From a virus: DNA of 58,261 nucleotides. The DNA is taken from IMG/VR virus record IMGVR_UViG_3300033141_003435, positions 1 through 58,261 of that record. One strand, given 5' to 3'. The translations under genes and the position numbers were made by a program. The notes beneath the pieces were generated by a model. It was not told the DNA's origin. It ran no database searches and saw only the letters and a list, made by a program, of their open reading frames with translations. Shown one piece after another: positions 15,226 to 23,763 of this stretch; the stretch's first letter is position 1; the number at the start of each line of letters is the position of its first letter.

Positions 15226-17328
15226 CTAAAGAAAGTCTGGCTCGTCGTCGGCAAGAAAGTCGTCTTCGTCGTCCAGCTCTCCCGACATTATCGCCTTCAT
15301 AATCTGCATCTCTTCCGTCTCAATTCGCTTGGGACGACTCCGCTTCGTTCCTCCCAACAACCACTCCTTCGTTTCACGCTCAAGCTTCTCCTCCAACGTC
15401 TCGGTGTCTGCGAACTCTCCTAACTGAGGGAGGTCTGCGACCCCAAGATCGAACTGCTTAGTGGCAGCGAAAACGGCGCAAGCAAGAGCGTCGCTCACAT
15501 CCTTCGACCCTCCAGGAGGGTGATCAATCTTCCCTGTCCTCAAATCTCTCTGGAGCGTCCTAAGCTCCTCCATCAAAGGTTTATAAGGATAACATTTCAG
15601 ACGCCCCTCGTAAATACACTCTTTGAGCACCAGGTAAGGGTCCGGCGAACGATCAGCCGACTGGTGTCCGACTACCTCCTGTCCGAAACGCTTACGGAGA
15701 AGTTGTTGCGACTCCCTCGAACCGTACAAGTCGTATGTGATAGAAGAAAAGCGTACTCCGCAAACGTCTCTAAACCGATGGAGTATCTCCCTGATGTACT
15801 CAAACTCGATCTCACCCTCAGAAGGAGGGTTGATTCGCAGCACCAGGTCGACAAACACGATAGGGACAACCTCCATCGTCGCTTCGTAGTCGTCTTCCTC
15901 GGAGCTGGAGACGAACTCTGACTCGTGTCTATGGTGTCCACGTCTGTGATATTTGCGAGGCACCTCTTTGACCTGCCCAACGTGCACGATCGCCACTCCC
16001 GTTGAGTCTCCTGTTGACGAAAGGTCAATGTGTGCACACCTCAAAGCCCCTGGGTGAAGCTTCATTCTCGGAATGTCGAAAGATTTCCCTTCTGGAGGCT
16101 TCTTGATGAGACGATCAAGAATGACAGCATCCAACAGTCTGTCGTACGGAATGCCCTCGGGCCAATTGTCAGAAAGAGGAGAAGGAATTTGAGACGTGAA
16201 CATCGCCACGATTCTTGAGTCGTCGGGGATGAAACGATTCAACGATCTAACGTTCTTCCCCAAAATGTCTCGAATTGCCCCCTCCATATCAACCTCGAAG
16301 TCGCGCTTGTACTCAATCGGGATGGCACAGACCTCTCCACGCTTCTTGTAATTCTCCACCTCTTCAGAGGGAATTTCTTTCGGAGGCGTATGCTGATCAC
16401 CTATAAAAAGGTAGAATTTCCGACCGCTGTATCGTGACTCAGGTTTCGTCTCCCACTCAGAATGCTCGAAAACGACAGTCTCCCTTCCGTCGGCATGTTT
16501 GGAGAGTCGCTCCAGAAAGTCGTCAGGATGTTTGGCTGAAGAATTGAGAATCAACATCCCTGGGACGCGTCCCAAGTTCTGATAACGGGACTTCATCCTC
16601 CTCCAGATGCTGTCATGCAGCTTCTTTGCCTGATCCCACTCACGTTCGGCGGGGTTTGTGATCTTCGAACTCCCCTTGACAACCTGAAAGAAGTTTGCCT
16701 CCTCAATAACGCCTCCGAAGAGGTTCTCCCCAAGAGGAGCCAGTTCGGAAGAAGACCCCGGCACAATGCTGACCATCTTCTGCGGAAAGTCGATGATGGA
16801 CTGGATGTACTTGTTCCTCGGAAAGTCCTTCTGGAAATAAGGACTCTCGTCGATCATATCTTTAATCAATTTGAAGAGGACACGTTGGGCGTGCTGGGCT
16901 GAAACAGAGAGATTCATGAAACTGATCTGAGTCATCGGGGCCAGCCCGAAGTAGGCTTGGGGAGACTTCAAGCAGCTCAGCTCGTAAGCCATGTAAGAAA
17001 TCAACAACGCAGAAAGCCACGTCTTGCCCCAACCGATAGAGCCTTTAAGGATGACCCTCATCGGACGGGGATCGACCAGTACTACACGGTAGAAGTTGTC
17101 TTTGACCCCAGGATAGGTGCGCTGCCCTACAGCTCCAAAATAGTAGGGGTCGTTCAGCCACCGTACAGGATCGACAGGTTCACGCTCATACTTATTCTCG
17201 AACCACTCTTCGTACAACTCTCGGATGCTGAGGCCGCACTTAGCTGCTACTTCATGCAAATAGCGCTCCGCCTCTATCCCGAACTCTTCCATCGAAGGCG
17301 GCGACGATAGGCGCTTCTCACGACCCAC
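15226..17328 (-). CDS. terL: terminase large subunit
   Basis: 700 residues from GTG 17328, chosen because GGAGGT lies about 8 bases upstream. The ATPase domain has Walker A GSIGWGKTWL near residues 96-105 and Walker B FGGVIEEANFF. The nuclease domain has CAHIDLSSTGDSTG, then ITYDLYGS and a DVSDALACAV motif supplying the last acidic residue. The C-terminus is a highly acidic tail. The enzyme drives DNA into the portal and cuts the concatemer. Its start is overlapped by 11 bases by an open frame leaving the repeat-rich region. Confidence 0.92.
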   Translation of the reverse strand: MGREKRLSSPPSMEEFGIEAERYLHEVAAKCGLSIRELYEEWFENKYEREPVDPVRWLNDPYYFGAVGQRTYPGVKDNFYRVVLVDPRPMRVILKGSIGWGKTWLSALLISYMAYELSCLKSPQAYFGLAPMTQISFMNLSVSAQHAQRVLFKLIKDMIDESPYFQKDFPRNKYIQSIIDFPQKMVSIVPGSSSELAPLGENLFGGVIEEANFFQVVKGSSKITNPAEREWDQAKKLHDSIWRRMKSRYQNLGRVPGMLILNSSAKHPDDFLERLSKHADGRETVVFEHSEWETKPESRYSGRKFYLFIGDQHTPPKEIPSEEVENYKKRGEVCAIPIEYKRDFEVDMEGAIRDILGKNVRSLNRFIPDDSRIVAMFTSQIPSPLSDNWPEGIPYDRLLDAVILDRLIKKPPEGKSFDIPRMKLHPGALRCAHIDLSSTGDSTGVAIVHVGQVKEVPRKYHRRGHHRHESEFVSSSEEDDYEATMEVVPIVFVDLVLRINPPSEGEIEFEYIREILHRFRDVCGVRFSSITYDLYGSRESQQLLRKRFGQEVVGHQSADRSPDPYLVLKECIYEGRLKCYPYKPLMEELRTLQRDLRTGKIDHPPGGSKDVSDALACAVFAATKQFDLGVADLPQLGEFADTETLEEKLERETKEWLLGGTKRSRPKRIETEEMQIMKAIMSGELDDEDDFLADDEPDFL

Positions 17329-17866
17329 TGTACACACCTCCCGATAAGACGCCCAACCCTCCCATGAAAGAAGGACAACTTCCACTTCCCTTCCCTACAG
17401 TAACAACAACAGCAGTAGGAAGACCGTTCTTTGCCCTCTGTAGGGCTTCATGAACAGCCTCTGCTACTGAAGAACAAATGTTTGAAATCTGAAATATTTG
17501 TGTAGTCTTCCCAGTAGAAGCAGCACGGACTCCGTACAACGAAGCAGTCAGAAAAAGCAGACACGCACGAAAAAATCGACACGCGCGAAAAAATCGACAC
17601 GACGTGATGAGGGAATAACTAGACGCCCTTAACTCGTTACGCAGATGTTTTTTATGCGAATCGACACCATAACGCTCATGAGAACTCTGCTCTAGTATGA
17701 CAGAGTTGCCCTTCGCTACATGTGCTCTCACTACTCTCATGTGAGTAGACGTTAAAAGCCACCCAAGAACACCCTCGTACAACGTCAAGCATACTGTCAG
17801 AAGTCTCTCAGAAGACTCCCGTACGTAATGCCGGAGACACCTCATCTGCCTTCCCAATAGAGTGTC

Positions 17867-17896
17867 CATACCTATATCCTTACCTATATCCATACT
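17867..17896. repeat. 12-bp tandem repeat
   Basis: CCATACCTATATCC is followed by TTACCTATATCC and a further ATAC: an imperfect CCTATATCC(A/T)TA tandem array of about 2.5 copies. It is a minor block of the large repeat region. Confidence 0.6.
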
Positions 17897-18266
17897 ACAG
17901 CCCACCGTACAACGCAGTAAGTGCCTCCTTCCGACAATACGCTCTATAAGACTATGGTCGTTCTCGACGCTCGCGTGTAGCGTGCTCGCTCGTTTCAGCG
18001 TGCTCATCTGGCAGGCCCGACGAAAACGAAGACGTGATATACGGCGTACAACGTAACTCGCGTATATACGTCTAATATATACACGTGTTATTCTCGCTAC
18101 TTCCAACACCAGAAACAACGCAAGAGTCTTCACGAGAGTCTTCACAAAGTCGTGCAGTGAGCACACACGTCCCTGCGCACGTGTATAGCGAGAACTTGTG
18201 CCCTCACTCCTCTCGCGAGTAACGAGAGCGCTCGCTTCTCTCGAGAGCATAGCGAGTTCTCGTGTA

Positions 18267-18380
18267 TAGCGAGAACATGGGAGTATAGCGAGGTCGTACG
18301 GGTTTAGCGAGAACTTGTGAGTGTAGCGAGAACTTGTGTGTGTAGCGAGAACATGCGAGAAAAGCGAGAACTTGTGAGCA
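18267..18380 (+). repeat. array of six 19-bp-spaced TAGCGAG words
   Basis: TAGCGAG-type words begin at 18267, 18286, 18305, 18324, 18343 and 18362 (the last as AAGCGAG), each exactly 19 bases after the previous one. The typical unit is TAGCGAGAACTTGTGNGTG. Regular spacing near two helical turns is typical of arrays bound by a DNA-binding protein, but could also come from slippage. Confidence 0.75.
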
Positions 18381-18556
18381 TTGTGACAACGTGCGTTGTC
18401 TCTACATACGTGTGTAGCGAGAACATGCGAGAAAAGCGAGAACTTGTGAGCATTGTGACAACGCACGTTGTCTCTACATACGTGTGTAGCGAGAACATGC
18501 GAGAAAAGCGAGAACTTGTGAGCATTGTGACAACGCACGTTGTCACAATGCTCACA
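18341..18556 (+). repeat. three tandem 72-bp repeats
   Basis: Units begin at 18341, 18413 and 18485. Each contains TGTAGCGAGAACATGCGAG, AAAGCGAGAACTTGTGAGC and ATTGTGACAACG followed by a CG-rich turn and CGTTGTC. Copies 1 and 2 differ at two positions; copy 3 diverges in its last 20 bases to form a perfect palindrome. The period is a multiple of three, which helps keep the overlapping long frame open. Confidence 0.85.
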
Positions 18557-18558
18557 AG
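18515..18558. repeat. 44-bp perfect palindrome (21-bp arms)
   Basis: The arm CTTGTGAGCATTGTGACAAC plus G is followed by CA and then its exact reverse complement. It overlaps the end of the third 72-bp repeat. As DNA it could extrude a cruciform; as RNA it would form a 21-bp hairpin. There is no T-run, so it is not a standard terminator. Confidence 0.85.
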
Positions 18559-19075
18559 TAGCGAGATCAAGCGATTTTAGCGAGTCCATACGACTCTCAC
18601 TACTCTCACGAGTAACGAGCGCACTCGCATCTCTCACGTGTGTCATAGCGAGAACTTGTGCCCTCGCTACACTCACGTGTATAGCGTGCTCGAGAGCATA
18701 GCGAGAGCACTCACTCTCACTCCACCCTTGTGTGACATAGCGATCACACAAGTCCTCGCTCCTCTCGTGTGTAGCGAGAACATGAGAGTTTAGCGAGGTC
18801 ATGCGTGTTTGGTGACAACGCTCGGTGTCACTCCTCTCGTACGTAGCGAGAGCAAGCGAGTTCGGTGTCTCCTGAAGTAGTGGCGACACCGAACTCGTGA
18901 GCGGAGCGAGAACATGCGTGTACAGCGAAAGCCCATGTAGAATACGGCCCCAAATCGCTGCTTCATACGCGCTCACTCCACTCACGAGTGCCAAAGCGAG
19001 ATCACGTGGCGCTCGCAACCCTCGTGAGTAGCGTGCGCTGGCGCTTCTCTCGCTAAAATCGCTTGATCTTGCTAC
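18559..19075. repeat. inverted copies of a 24-base word about 480 bp apart
   Basis: GCGAGATCAAGCGATTTTAG lies near 18561 and its reverse complement (CTAAAATCGCTTGATCTTGC) lies near 19050. Most other words in this region share one orientation, so an inverted copy of this length is notable. Confidence 0.65.
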
Positions 19076-19381
19076 ATGTGCGTGTAGCGCGTGCTCTCGT
19101 GTATGATGAGCGCACACGGCTCGCACAAGTGACATAGCGACAACGAGCGTTGCTTCTGAGTGGAGCGCTCTCGCGTGTAGCGAGAGCACGCGATACTTGT
19201 GCGTGTTGCGAGCACATGTGCGTGTAGCGAGCACTCTTGCTGCTCTTGTGTGACATAGCGAGATCGCTCGGTGCACACACGCGTCGTATAGCGAGATCAC
19301 TCGTTGCTCTCGACACTTGTGTGTCAAAGCGTCAACATGCGACTGAGAGCGTCTCCACAAGTTGCTCTCAGGCCCGATCTT

Positions 19382-19655
19382 AGCGAGTCCATTCATCATG
19401 TCCGACTCACGTGTGTCATTGCGTGCACACATGTCACGCTTGTGTGTCAAAGCGTCAACGTGCGTTTGTAGCGACAACGAGCGCTGCCTCGTGAGTCGTG
19501 TAGCGAGGGCACTCGCATCTCTCACGTGTCGTATAGCGAGATCACTCGTTGCTCTCAGCACTTGTGAGTGATTGCGACAACGCACGTTGCCCACAAGCGC
19601 CATCTTAGCGAGTCCATTCATCATTCTCGGCTCACGTGTGTCATTGCGTGCTCGC
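19382..19655 (+). repeat. two direct copies of a ~45-bp unit
   Basis: TTAGCGAGTCCATTCATCAT occurs near 19381 and again near 19607, each followed after a few differing bases by CTCACGTGTGTCATTGCGTG. The copies are about 227 bp apart. Confidence 0.75.
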
Positions 19656-19659
19656 TCGT

Positions 19660-20110
19660 CATGTTGTGTAACTCAGCGCTCACATGCGCGTGTGACGAGA
19701 GCGCACGAAGCGATCGACTAACTCAGCGCTCACGCACGTCGTGCTGGGCAACTCAGCGCGCTCGCGGGCTGCGTTGAGTAACTCAGCGCTCACATGCGCA
19801 GCAGCATATGCGTGATAGCGACGGCGCACGGAGACTTTTGTGAGAGACGGGCACGTCAACACAAGGGCGTCGCGTACAGCCACGAGGGTCTTCACGCTCT
19901 CTGTCACAGAAGTCTCCACGCACAACTTGCGCGCTCACCACTCACAAGGGCGTCGCGAACTCTCACTAGGGTCTCCACGCTCTCTATCACAGGAGCATCG
20001 TGCGCAATTTCGTGCGCAAAATGCGTCGTCGTACGTCGCGCAGATGACGTGCCCTTTTGTCGTCGGTGTCGACGTGCCTTGACTGACATGGCTCGACAAA
20101 CATTGTCGAG
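19660..20110 (+). repeat. AACTCAGCGCTCAC words and an 85-bp direct repeat
   Basis: AACTCAGCGCTCAC or a close variant occurs four times between 19670 and 19795. ACAAGGGCGTCGCG followed by an AGGGTCTYCACGCTCTCT block occurs at about 19860 and again about 85 bases later. These words differ from the TAGCGAG class, so the 3 kb region is a mosaic of repeat families. Confidence 0.65.
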
Positions 20111-20129
20111 TGCGTTTGCGTGCAGATAA

Positions 20130-20345
20130 ACGTCCCCGTTTCTCACACGATTCTCACGCGATTCCTCCCTCTTTTTCTCGCACAATTTCTCACGCTTTTT
20201 CTCACGCGTTTTTCTGCGCTTTTCCTCACACAATTTCTCGCGCAATCCTGCTCGTGATTTTCGCACGTTTTCTCTCCCATTTTTCACGCGTTTTTCATCG
20301 CCCTATTTCTCGTGCTTTTCACCCGATCATTTCCGCGCATTTTCT
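20130..20345 (+). repeat. pyrimidine-rich TTTTCTCACGCG array
   Basis: Irregular 11-14 bp units of the type TTTTCTCACGCG, TTTCTCGCGCAA and TTTTTCACGCG run up to the end of the terminase small subunit gene. The plus strand is strongly T/C-rich here. On the minus strand it reads as an artificial Lys/Arg/Glu peptide, which I do not accept as a gene. Confidence 0.7.
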
Positions 20346-20920
20346 CCCCCTTTTTCCTCGACAATTTCCGCTGGGATTGCCTTCGCTTCTAACTCCTCTA
20401 AAGCACGCTTGTGAAGAAACTCGAATACCTTGTCCACTTTTCGTCTGTCTTTCTCCTCTAAAACACGCTCCATTATCGACGGAAGAAACTGCGGCTGCTG
20501 TTGCAAAACCTGTGTGAGGTAGATATCAAGGTCTATCATCGTTTTCGCCTCTGTGAGTGATCGAACCCTTATCTTGCCGTCCTTAACATCCTTCGCTACC
20601 TGCGAGAGAGCGTACCTCACCATTTTCCTGTAGAGCTTAACCATCTCGGTTAGACCCTTGGCTTGCTCCCGCATCTCCTCCTCTCTGGCTGACCGTTCCT
20701 CTATCTCCTTCCGCTTAACCCACTCCTGCCAGTTCTCCTTCAGAGACCATCTCTTTATCTTCGTATAGAAGGAGTTGAACTTAGACTCATATAGAGGCGT
20801 GCCTGGAGTAACATCTGGGTGCTCCTGAAGAAACCGAAGTTGGGCTACCTTTTTAAGCGTCCTTCCCTCCCCAAGATAGTAATAGAGCTCGAAAGTATCG
20901 GAGTGCTTTGGGTAATCCAT
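20327..20920 (-). CDS. putative terminase small subunit
   Basis: 197 residues. ATG 20920 follows GGTGGAG and lies about 20 bases after a good promoter. The N-terminal 75 residues look like a helix-turn-helix adapter (YYLGEGRTLKKVAQLRFLQ, then IKRWSLKENWQEWV), the common start of phage TerS proteins. The rest is a long charged helix, LTEMVKLYRKMVRYALSQV, and a coiled region for oligomerisation. TerS recognises the packaging site and passes DNA to TerL. It is separated from terL by 3 kb of repeats, which is unusual. Confidence 0.6.
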   Translation of the reverse strand: MDYPKHSDTFELYYYLGEGRTLKKVAQLRFLQEHPDVTPGTPLYESKFNSFYTKIKRWSLKENWQEWVKRKEIEERSAREEEMREQAKGLTEMVKLYRKMVRYALSQVAKDVKDGKIRVRSLTEAKTMIDLDIYLTQVLQQQPQFLPSIMERVLEEKDRRKVDKVFEFLHKRALEELEAKAIPAEIVEEKGGENARK

Positions 20921-20943
20921 CGTTCTCTCCACCCGTCGTACTC

Positions 20944-20972
20944 AACATAGACTTTCTGCTTCGCTTTGTCAA
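20944..20972 (-). promoter_or_regulatory. sigma70-type promoter for terminase small subunit
   Basis: On the minus strand TTGACA (20967-20972), a 17-base spacer and TATGTT (20944-20949) form a near-consensus promoter. Transcription would start about 15-20 bases before the TerS start codon. The rest of the 21-kb gap (20973-21118) holds no convincing gene. Confidence 0.7.
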
Positions 20973-21118
20973 GCTCTTTCGTAACATTTGCGCCTTAGAG
21001 CGCCTTGGAGCGAAAGAAAGCGTAAGGGGAAGGGAAAGTATTGGGTAACAGCTGAAAGAGCGTTCTCCGGCAAGCTGAGGGCGGAGAAGTAACATTTCTC
21101 AAAGAGTCTGTAACCGTT

Positions 21119-21535
21119 TTAGCGATATGAAGAGTACCAGAGCTGTGTGACAGCATTGAGAACGGAGTTGGCGATGAATCTCCAAAGCCCTCCCCGGTGC
21201 TGGCGGCGGAGATACTCGGCAAGTCGCCCAAACACCTCCTCTTTGGCCTTCACCTCGAAGACGTAAACGTCTTCCTTCAAAACACGGTCGTGGCTGTATT
21301 TCACAAGTCGTGCGGTGATTGTCTCATAGATCGGCGTTTCGGGTTCGAAGATTGATCGAACCTGAATAGGGCGAGCCAGAGCAGCGGTGTAGATGACGCG
21401 TTCGTGACTCTCTTCTGCTGACTGTCTTTCCGTCTTGAGGGGCGTCTTCTTCACTTGCTGTTCCAAGCTTTTCCGCTGGAGTTCGGCGACCTCGGTGACG
21501 CCTTCGACTGAACTGCGTTTACGCCTCTTGCTCAC
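21119..21535 (-). CDS. hypothetical protein
   Basis: 138 residues, GTG start with GAGGAGGGAGA upstream, overlapping the previous stop. The N-terminus is basic (SKRRKRSS). The second half is alpha/beta with ITARLVKYSHDRVLKEDVYV and a Trp/Tyr-rich end. No family recognised. It ends the operon before the TerS promoter. Confidence 0.5.
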   Translation of the reverse strand: MSKRRKRSSVEGVTEVAELQRKSLEQQVKKTPLKTERQSAEESHERVIYTAALARPIQVRSIFEPETPIYETITARLVKYSHDRVLKEDVYVFEVKAKEEVFGRLAEYLRRQHRGGLWRFIANSVLNAVTQLWYSSYR

Positions 21536-22038
21536 TCTCCCTCCTCGACTTGTCCGAACTGCTCCATCAACGTTCTGGTACGATCGACCTCGGTGGTCAA
21601 TCGCCTCAACGCCGCCGCGAAAGCGACGGCATTGTCACTCCGAATTGTCGGCCCCTGACTTGACGGTGCTCGAGTTGCGATCCCTCCTTCAGGTTCGATG
21701 ATGTGTATTGTGACATCTGGATGTCTGGGAATCTCCTCCCCTTCAGGAACTTCGGGCCAATCCGGATGCCAAAACAGACACCTGAAGGCGAACTGACGCT
21801 CATCCCACGAGACACCGACTGCCTTGGCTCCCTCAGGAAGGCCCTCGACAATCACATGGCGCTCTCCACTCTGACAGAATGCGGCGATGCAGACGGGTGA
21901 TAACAAAACGTACTTGAACCCACGACGCCTCTCGGGTCCGCTCACCTGACTGCTCTTCAGCCATGACGTAAAAAGCTGTTCTCTCTCTTTTCGTACAACG
22001 TCAGTCAGCTTTTCACAGGGAGTACGATGCTTCTTCAT
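21532..22038 (-). CDS. hypothetical protein
   Basis: 168 residues; ATG 22038 shares bases with the TGA of the ribbon-helix-helix gene. The N-terminus is charged and helical. The middle has a beta-rich stretch (FKYVLLSPVCIAAF) and a Pro/Glu-rich loop (WPEVPEGEEIPRHPDV). No motif is recognised. It is translated together with the ribbon-helix-helix protein. Confidence 0.5.
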   Translation of the reverse strand: MKKHRTPCEKLTDVVRKEREQLFTSWLKSSQVSGPERRRGFKYVLLSPVCIAAFCQSGERHVIVEGLPEGAKAVGVSWDERQFAFRCLFWHPDWPEVPEGEEIPRHPDVTIHIIEPEGGIATRAPSSQGPTIRSDNAVAFAAALRRLTTEVDRTRTLMEQFGQVEEGE

Positions 22039-22268
22039 CACAAGTGGTCAGAAAGCTGCTTGTCACCGACCAAAAAGTCCACCACGTCTGAAGGGCTGTG
22101 TGCGAGAACCCAATCAAGCCCCAAACGTACGAGATCGGAGACCTTCACCTCTCCGTCAACCTCAGCCGTTGCTTTTCGAGCGAACTCTTGCAAACTCTCC
22201 TTGAAAGCGTCAGAAGCCCTGATTGTTATCGTACGCTTCAATACAACTTCTTCTTCTCCTTCACTCAT
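22038..22268 (-). CDS. ribbon-helix-helix-like DNA-binding protein
   Basis: 76 residues, ATG behind AAGGAGGAGAC. The layout of a short beta strand (KRTITIRAS) followed by two helices (DAFKESLQEFARKA and KVSDLVRLGLDWVL) matches Arc/MetJ-type repressors. Such proteins dimerise and insert the strand in the major groove. It sits directly after a 131-nt structured leader, which may control it. Confidence 0.6.
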   Translation of the reverse strand: MSEGEEEVVLKRTITIRASDAFKESLQEFARKATAEVDGEVKVSDLVRLGLDWVLAHSPSDVVDFLVGDKQLSDHL

Positions 22269-22291
22269 GTCTCCTCCTTAAAAGAAAAGTG

Positions 22292-22422
22292 AGAGCGGAT
22301 GTGGAGTAACGGCACCCTCTTGCCTGAACTTCTCGTCGATTGCTCAACGAAAGGAGGCGGACACTCCTTGCCCGGGTTTTGGAGCGCCTCTTGTGCCGCT
22401 TGGGATTTCACACATCCGCTCT
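22292..22422 (-). ncRNA. candidate structured RNA (multi-stem leader of the ribbon-helix-helix gene)
   Basis: A 12-bp closing stem (AGAGCGGATGTG at 22411-22422 on the minus strand and its complement at 22292-22303) encloses 107 bases. Inside I find CGGCAC/GTGCCG, a GAGGCG-CTCC...GGAG...CGCCTC stem with a bulge, and a 6-bp hairpin capped by a GCAA tetraloop. The fold ends about 12 bases before the ribosome site. No known riboswitch or ribozyme family is recognised. The nested order of four stems is unlikely by chance, but comparative support is lacking. Confidence 0.5.
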
Positions 22423-22626
22423 TCATATCATCAAACTCACCTCGAAGCTCCGAGAACGAAGCTCTTCTCTGAGCGTCGCCAGAAAGGCCCTCCGGGGCTT
22501 CGGCGAGTATCGTCCATAGTATGCACTATAGTACGACACTAAGTCCAGAAATTTCTCCCAATCTTTGAACTCGGCGAGATCGTTGACCAAGTCAATCGCT
22601 TTTTGTTCCGTCACCTTAAGGGACAT
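22423..22626 (-). CDS. small hypothetical protein
   Basis: 67 residues from ATG 22626 with GAGAGG upstream; ATG 22638 (ATGA overlap with the previous gene) is an alternative. Helical, with AEFKDWEKFLDLVSYYSAYY and a basic RYSPKPRR stretch. Function unknown. Its stop abuts the closing stem of the candidate leader RNA. Confidence 0.5.
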   Translation of the reverse strand: MSLKVTEQKAIDLVNDLAEFKDWEKFLDLVSYYSAYYGRYSPKPRRAFLATLREELRSRSFEVSLMI

Positions 22627-22634
22627 TGTGCCTC

Positions 22635-22874
22635 TCATTTGTCTAAACGCTCCAAGTCTCTCGTAATGCGTTTCGCAATTCTGATCGCCTTCTCTGCCGG
22701 AATGACGTTGTACTCCGTAGCCTTCAGCACCCTGTCAATACCCCGTACTTTGATCAGCGGAACCCTTTCTCCACTGTCGCTTGTTCCGATAGCCACAACC
22801 TTGCCCCACCCAAGACAACAAGCTCGCTTATCGTCCCAAACTTGGACCTTCTCTCCCAGTTTAAGTTTGCTCAT
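22635..22874 (-). CDS. small hypothetical protein (beta-rich)
   Basis: 79 residues from ATG 22874 (GTTGGAGGTGCAA upstream); the longer frame is rejected because it extends through the preceding gene. LGEKVQVWDD and LGWGKVVAIG resemble an SH3-like small barrel. A similar start (GQRVQIWD and LLGVGTVIEI) is seen in the gene at 40836-41060, so the two may be related. Confidence 0.5.
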   Translation of the reverse strand: MSKLKLGEKVQVWDDKRACCLGWGKVVAIGTSDSGERVPLIKVRGIDRVLKATEYNVIPAEKAIRIAKRITRDLERLDK

Positions 22875-23763
22875 TTGCACCTCCAACACTCTTCTGCTTA
22901 CGATGACGAAGCAGATTCTCCAGAACGCCCTCAAGCGTCACTTTCTCCATGTGCGTCAATGCCCAAACTAGCTCCAAAGGAGTTGTCACTACCCCAAAAT
23001 GCTCCTTGAGACTTTGCTGCAGACTCTGAAGCGCACTAGCCAGACGTATCACGCTTCTCCTCCTATAATTTGCTCCAAGCCCGGCGTTACGCATCCGTTG
23101 CGCCAGAGTCTGCACCGAAATCCCAAGTTGCTTCGCAACCCTCTTCTTGTCGTAGTGTCTTGTTTGAAGCAGCATCAAAAGATGTGCTCTCTTCGCCATT
23201 CGCTCTGCTTTCTGATAGGCGCCCTTCCCTCTTCGAACGAAGTCTATCAACCCAAGCTCTTCCGTCAATTGTCGTACACGCTCCCTAGACAACTTCAACT
23301 TCTGCCCCGCTTTACTGTAGTTGAAAAGCGAAGAAGACAGAACTTTCCGAAGCATCTCCCTCCTTGTACGACGAATCACCTCTGAACGTGTGCCATAAAG
23401 CTGACGAAGCACTACATCTCGATGTACGAAGATACGAAGTGTGTCATATGACACACCAATCCTCTCTGCAATCCCATGAAGTGTGCTGCTTGACTTCACC
23501 AACTCTTGGGCAATCAAATCCCAATGTCGTTCACACTTCACCATTGCCCTTGCTCGTCTCATACTTGTCTTACGTTCTCTCGCTCTATACGCGTGAGCCG
23601 CCTCTTGATTCTGCCAAATCCAGTAATACAACGAGTTGATTGACGCTCCTGGACTCCCAAAACGTCGTACAATCTTTTCCAGAGTTACGCCCTCTTTCAA
23701 AGCCCGTACGACAGCCTCACGATGACGATCGTACGCAAGACTGCTAGTTCGTCTTCTCCCCAC
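22861..23763 (-). CDS. multi-helix-turn-helix DNA-binding protein
   Basis: 300 residues, GTG start behind GGAGGAGGAGA. At least three helix-turn-helix units are visible: VTLEKIVRRFG near residue 25, LHGIAERIGVSYDTLR near 95, and KRVAKQLGISVQTLAQRMR near 210, with similar basic linkers. The protein is very Arg/Lys-rich throughout. Repeated HTH units suggest a transcription regulator or a protein binding long repeated DNA. It lies at the end of the ubiquitin-like operon. Confidence 0.6.
   Translation of the reverse strand: MGRRRTSSLAYDRHREAVVRALKEGVTLEKIVRRFGSPGASINSLYYWIWQNQEAAHAYRARERKTSMRRARAMVKCERHWDLIAQELVKSSSTLHGIAERIGVSYDTLRIFVHRDVVLRQLYGTRSEVIRRTRREMLRKVLSSSLFNYSKAGQKLKLSRERVRQLTEELGLIDFVRRGKGAYQKAERMAKRAHLLMLLQTRHYDKKRVAKQLGISVQTLAQRMRNAGLGANYRRRSVIRLASALQSLQQSLKEHFGVVTTPLELVWALTHMEKVTLEGVLENLLRHRKQKSVGGANEQT

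Larger units (their letters stand above)
17329..20326. repeat. 3 kb repeat-rich, apparently non-coding region between terminase genes
   Basis: This stretch is built from degenerate short words, mostly TAGCGAGAAC followed by WTG and G/T-rich bases, in more than 25 copies on the plus strand between 18.18 and 19.62 kb. Other blocks hold AACTCAGCGCTCAC words, longer direct repeats and palindromes. A 768-codon minus-strand frame spans 17318-19624 but reads the same word in all three frames, so it is probably an artefact. The last 80 codons (17318-17560, ending SFMGGLGVLSGGVYSGS) look more gene-like and could be a small real gene coupled to terL. Possible roles are packaging site, replication origin or protein-binding array. 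Confidence 0.7.

Noticed and set aside
17318-19624. 768-residue minus-strand open frame
   Set aside because: Built from nucleotide words appearing in all three codon phases; odd composition and no domain. Kept only as part of the repeat region.
19680-20287. Short minus-strand frames, including a Lys/Arg/Glu-rich one
   Set aside because: They are translations of the pyrimidine-rich and AACTCAGCG repeats with no ribosome site.
20853-21231. Small frames upstream of the terminase small subunit
   Set aside because: They overlap a promoter and lack ribosome sites.
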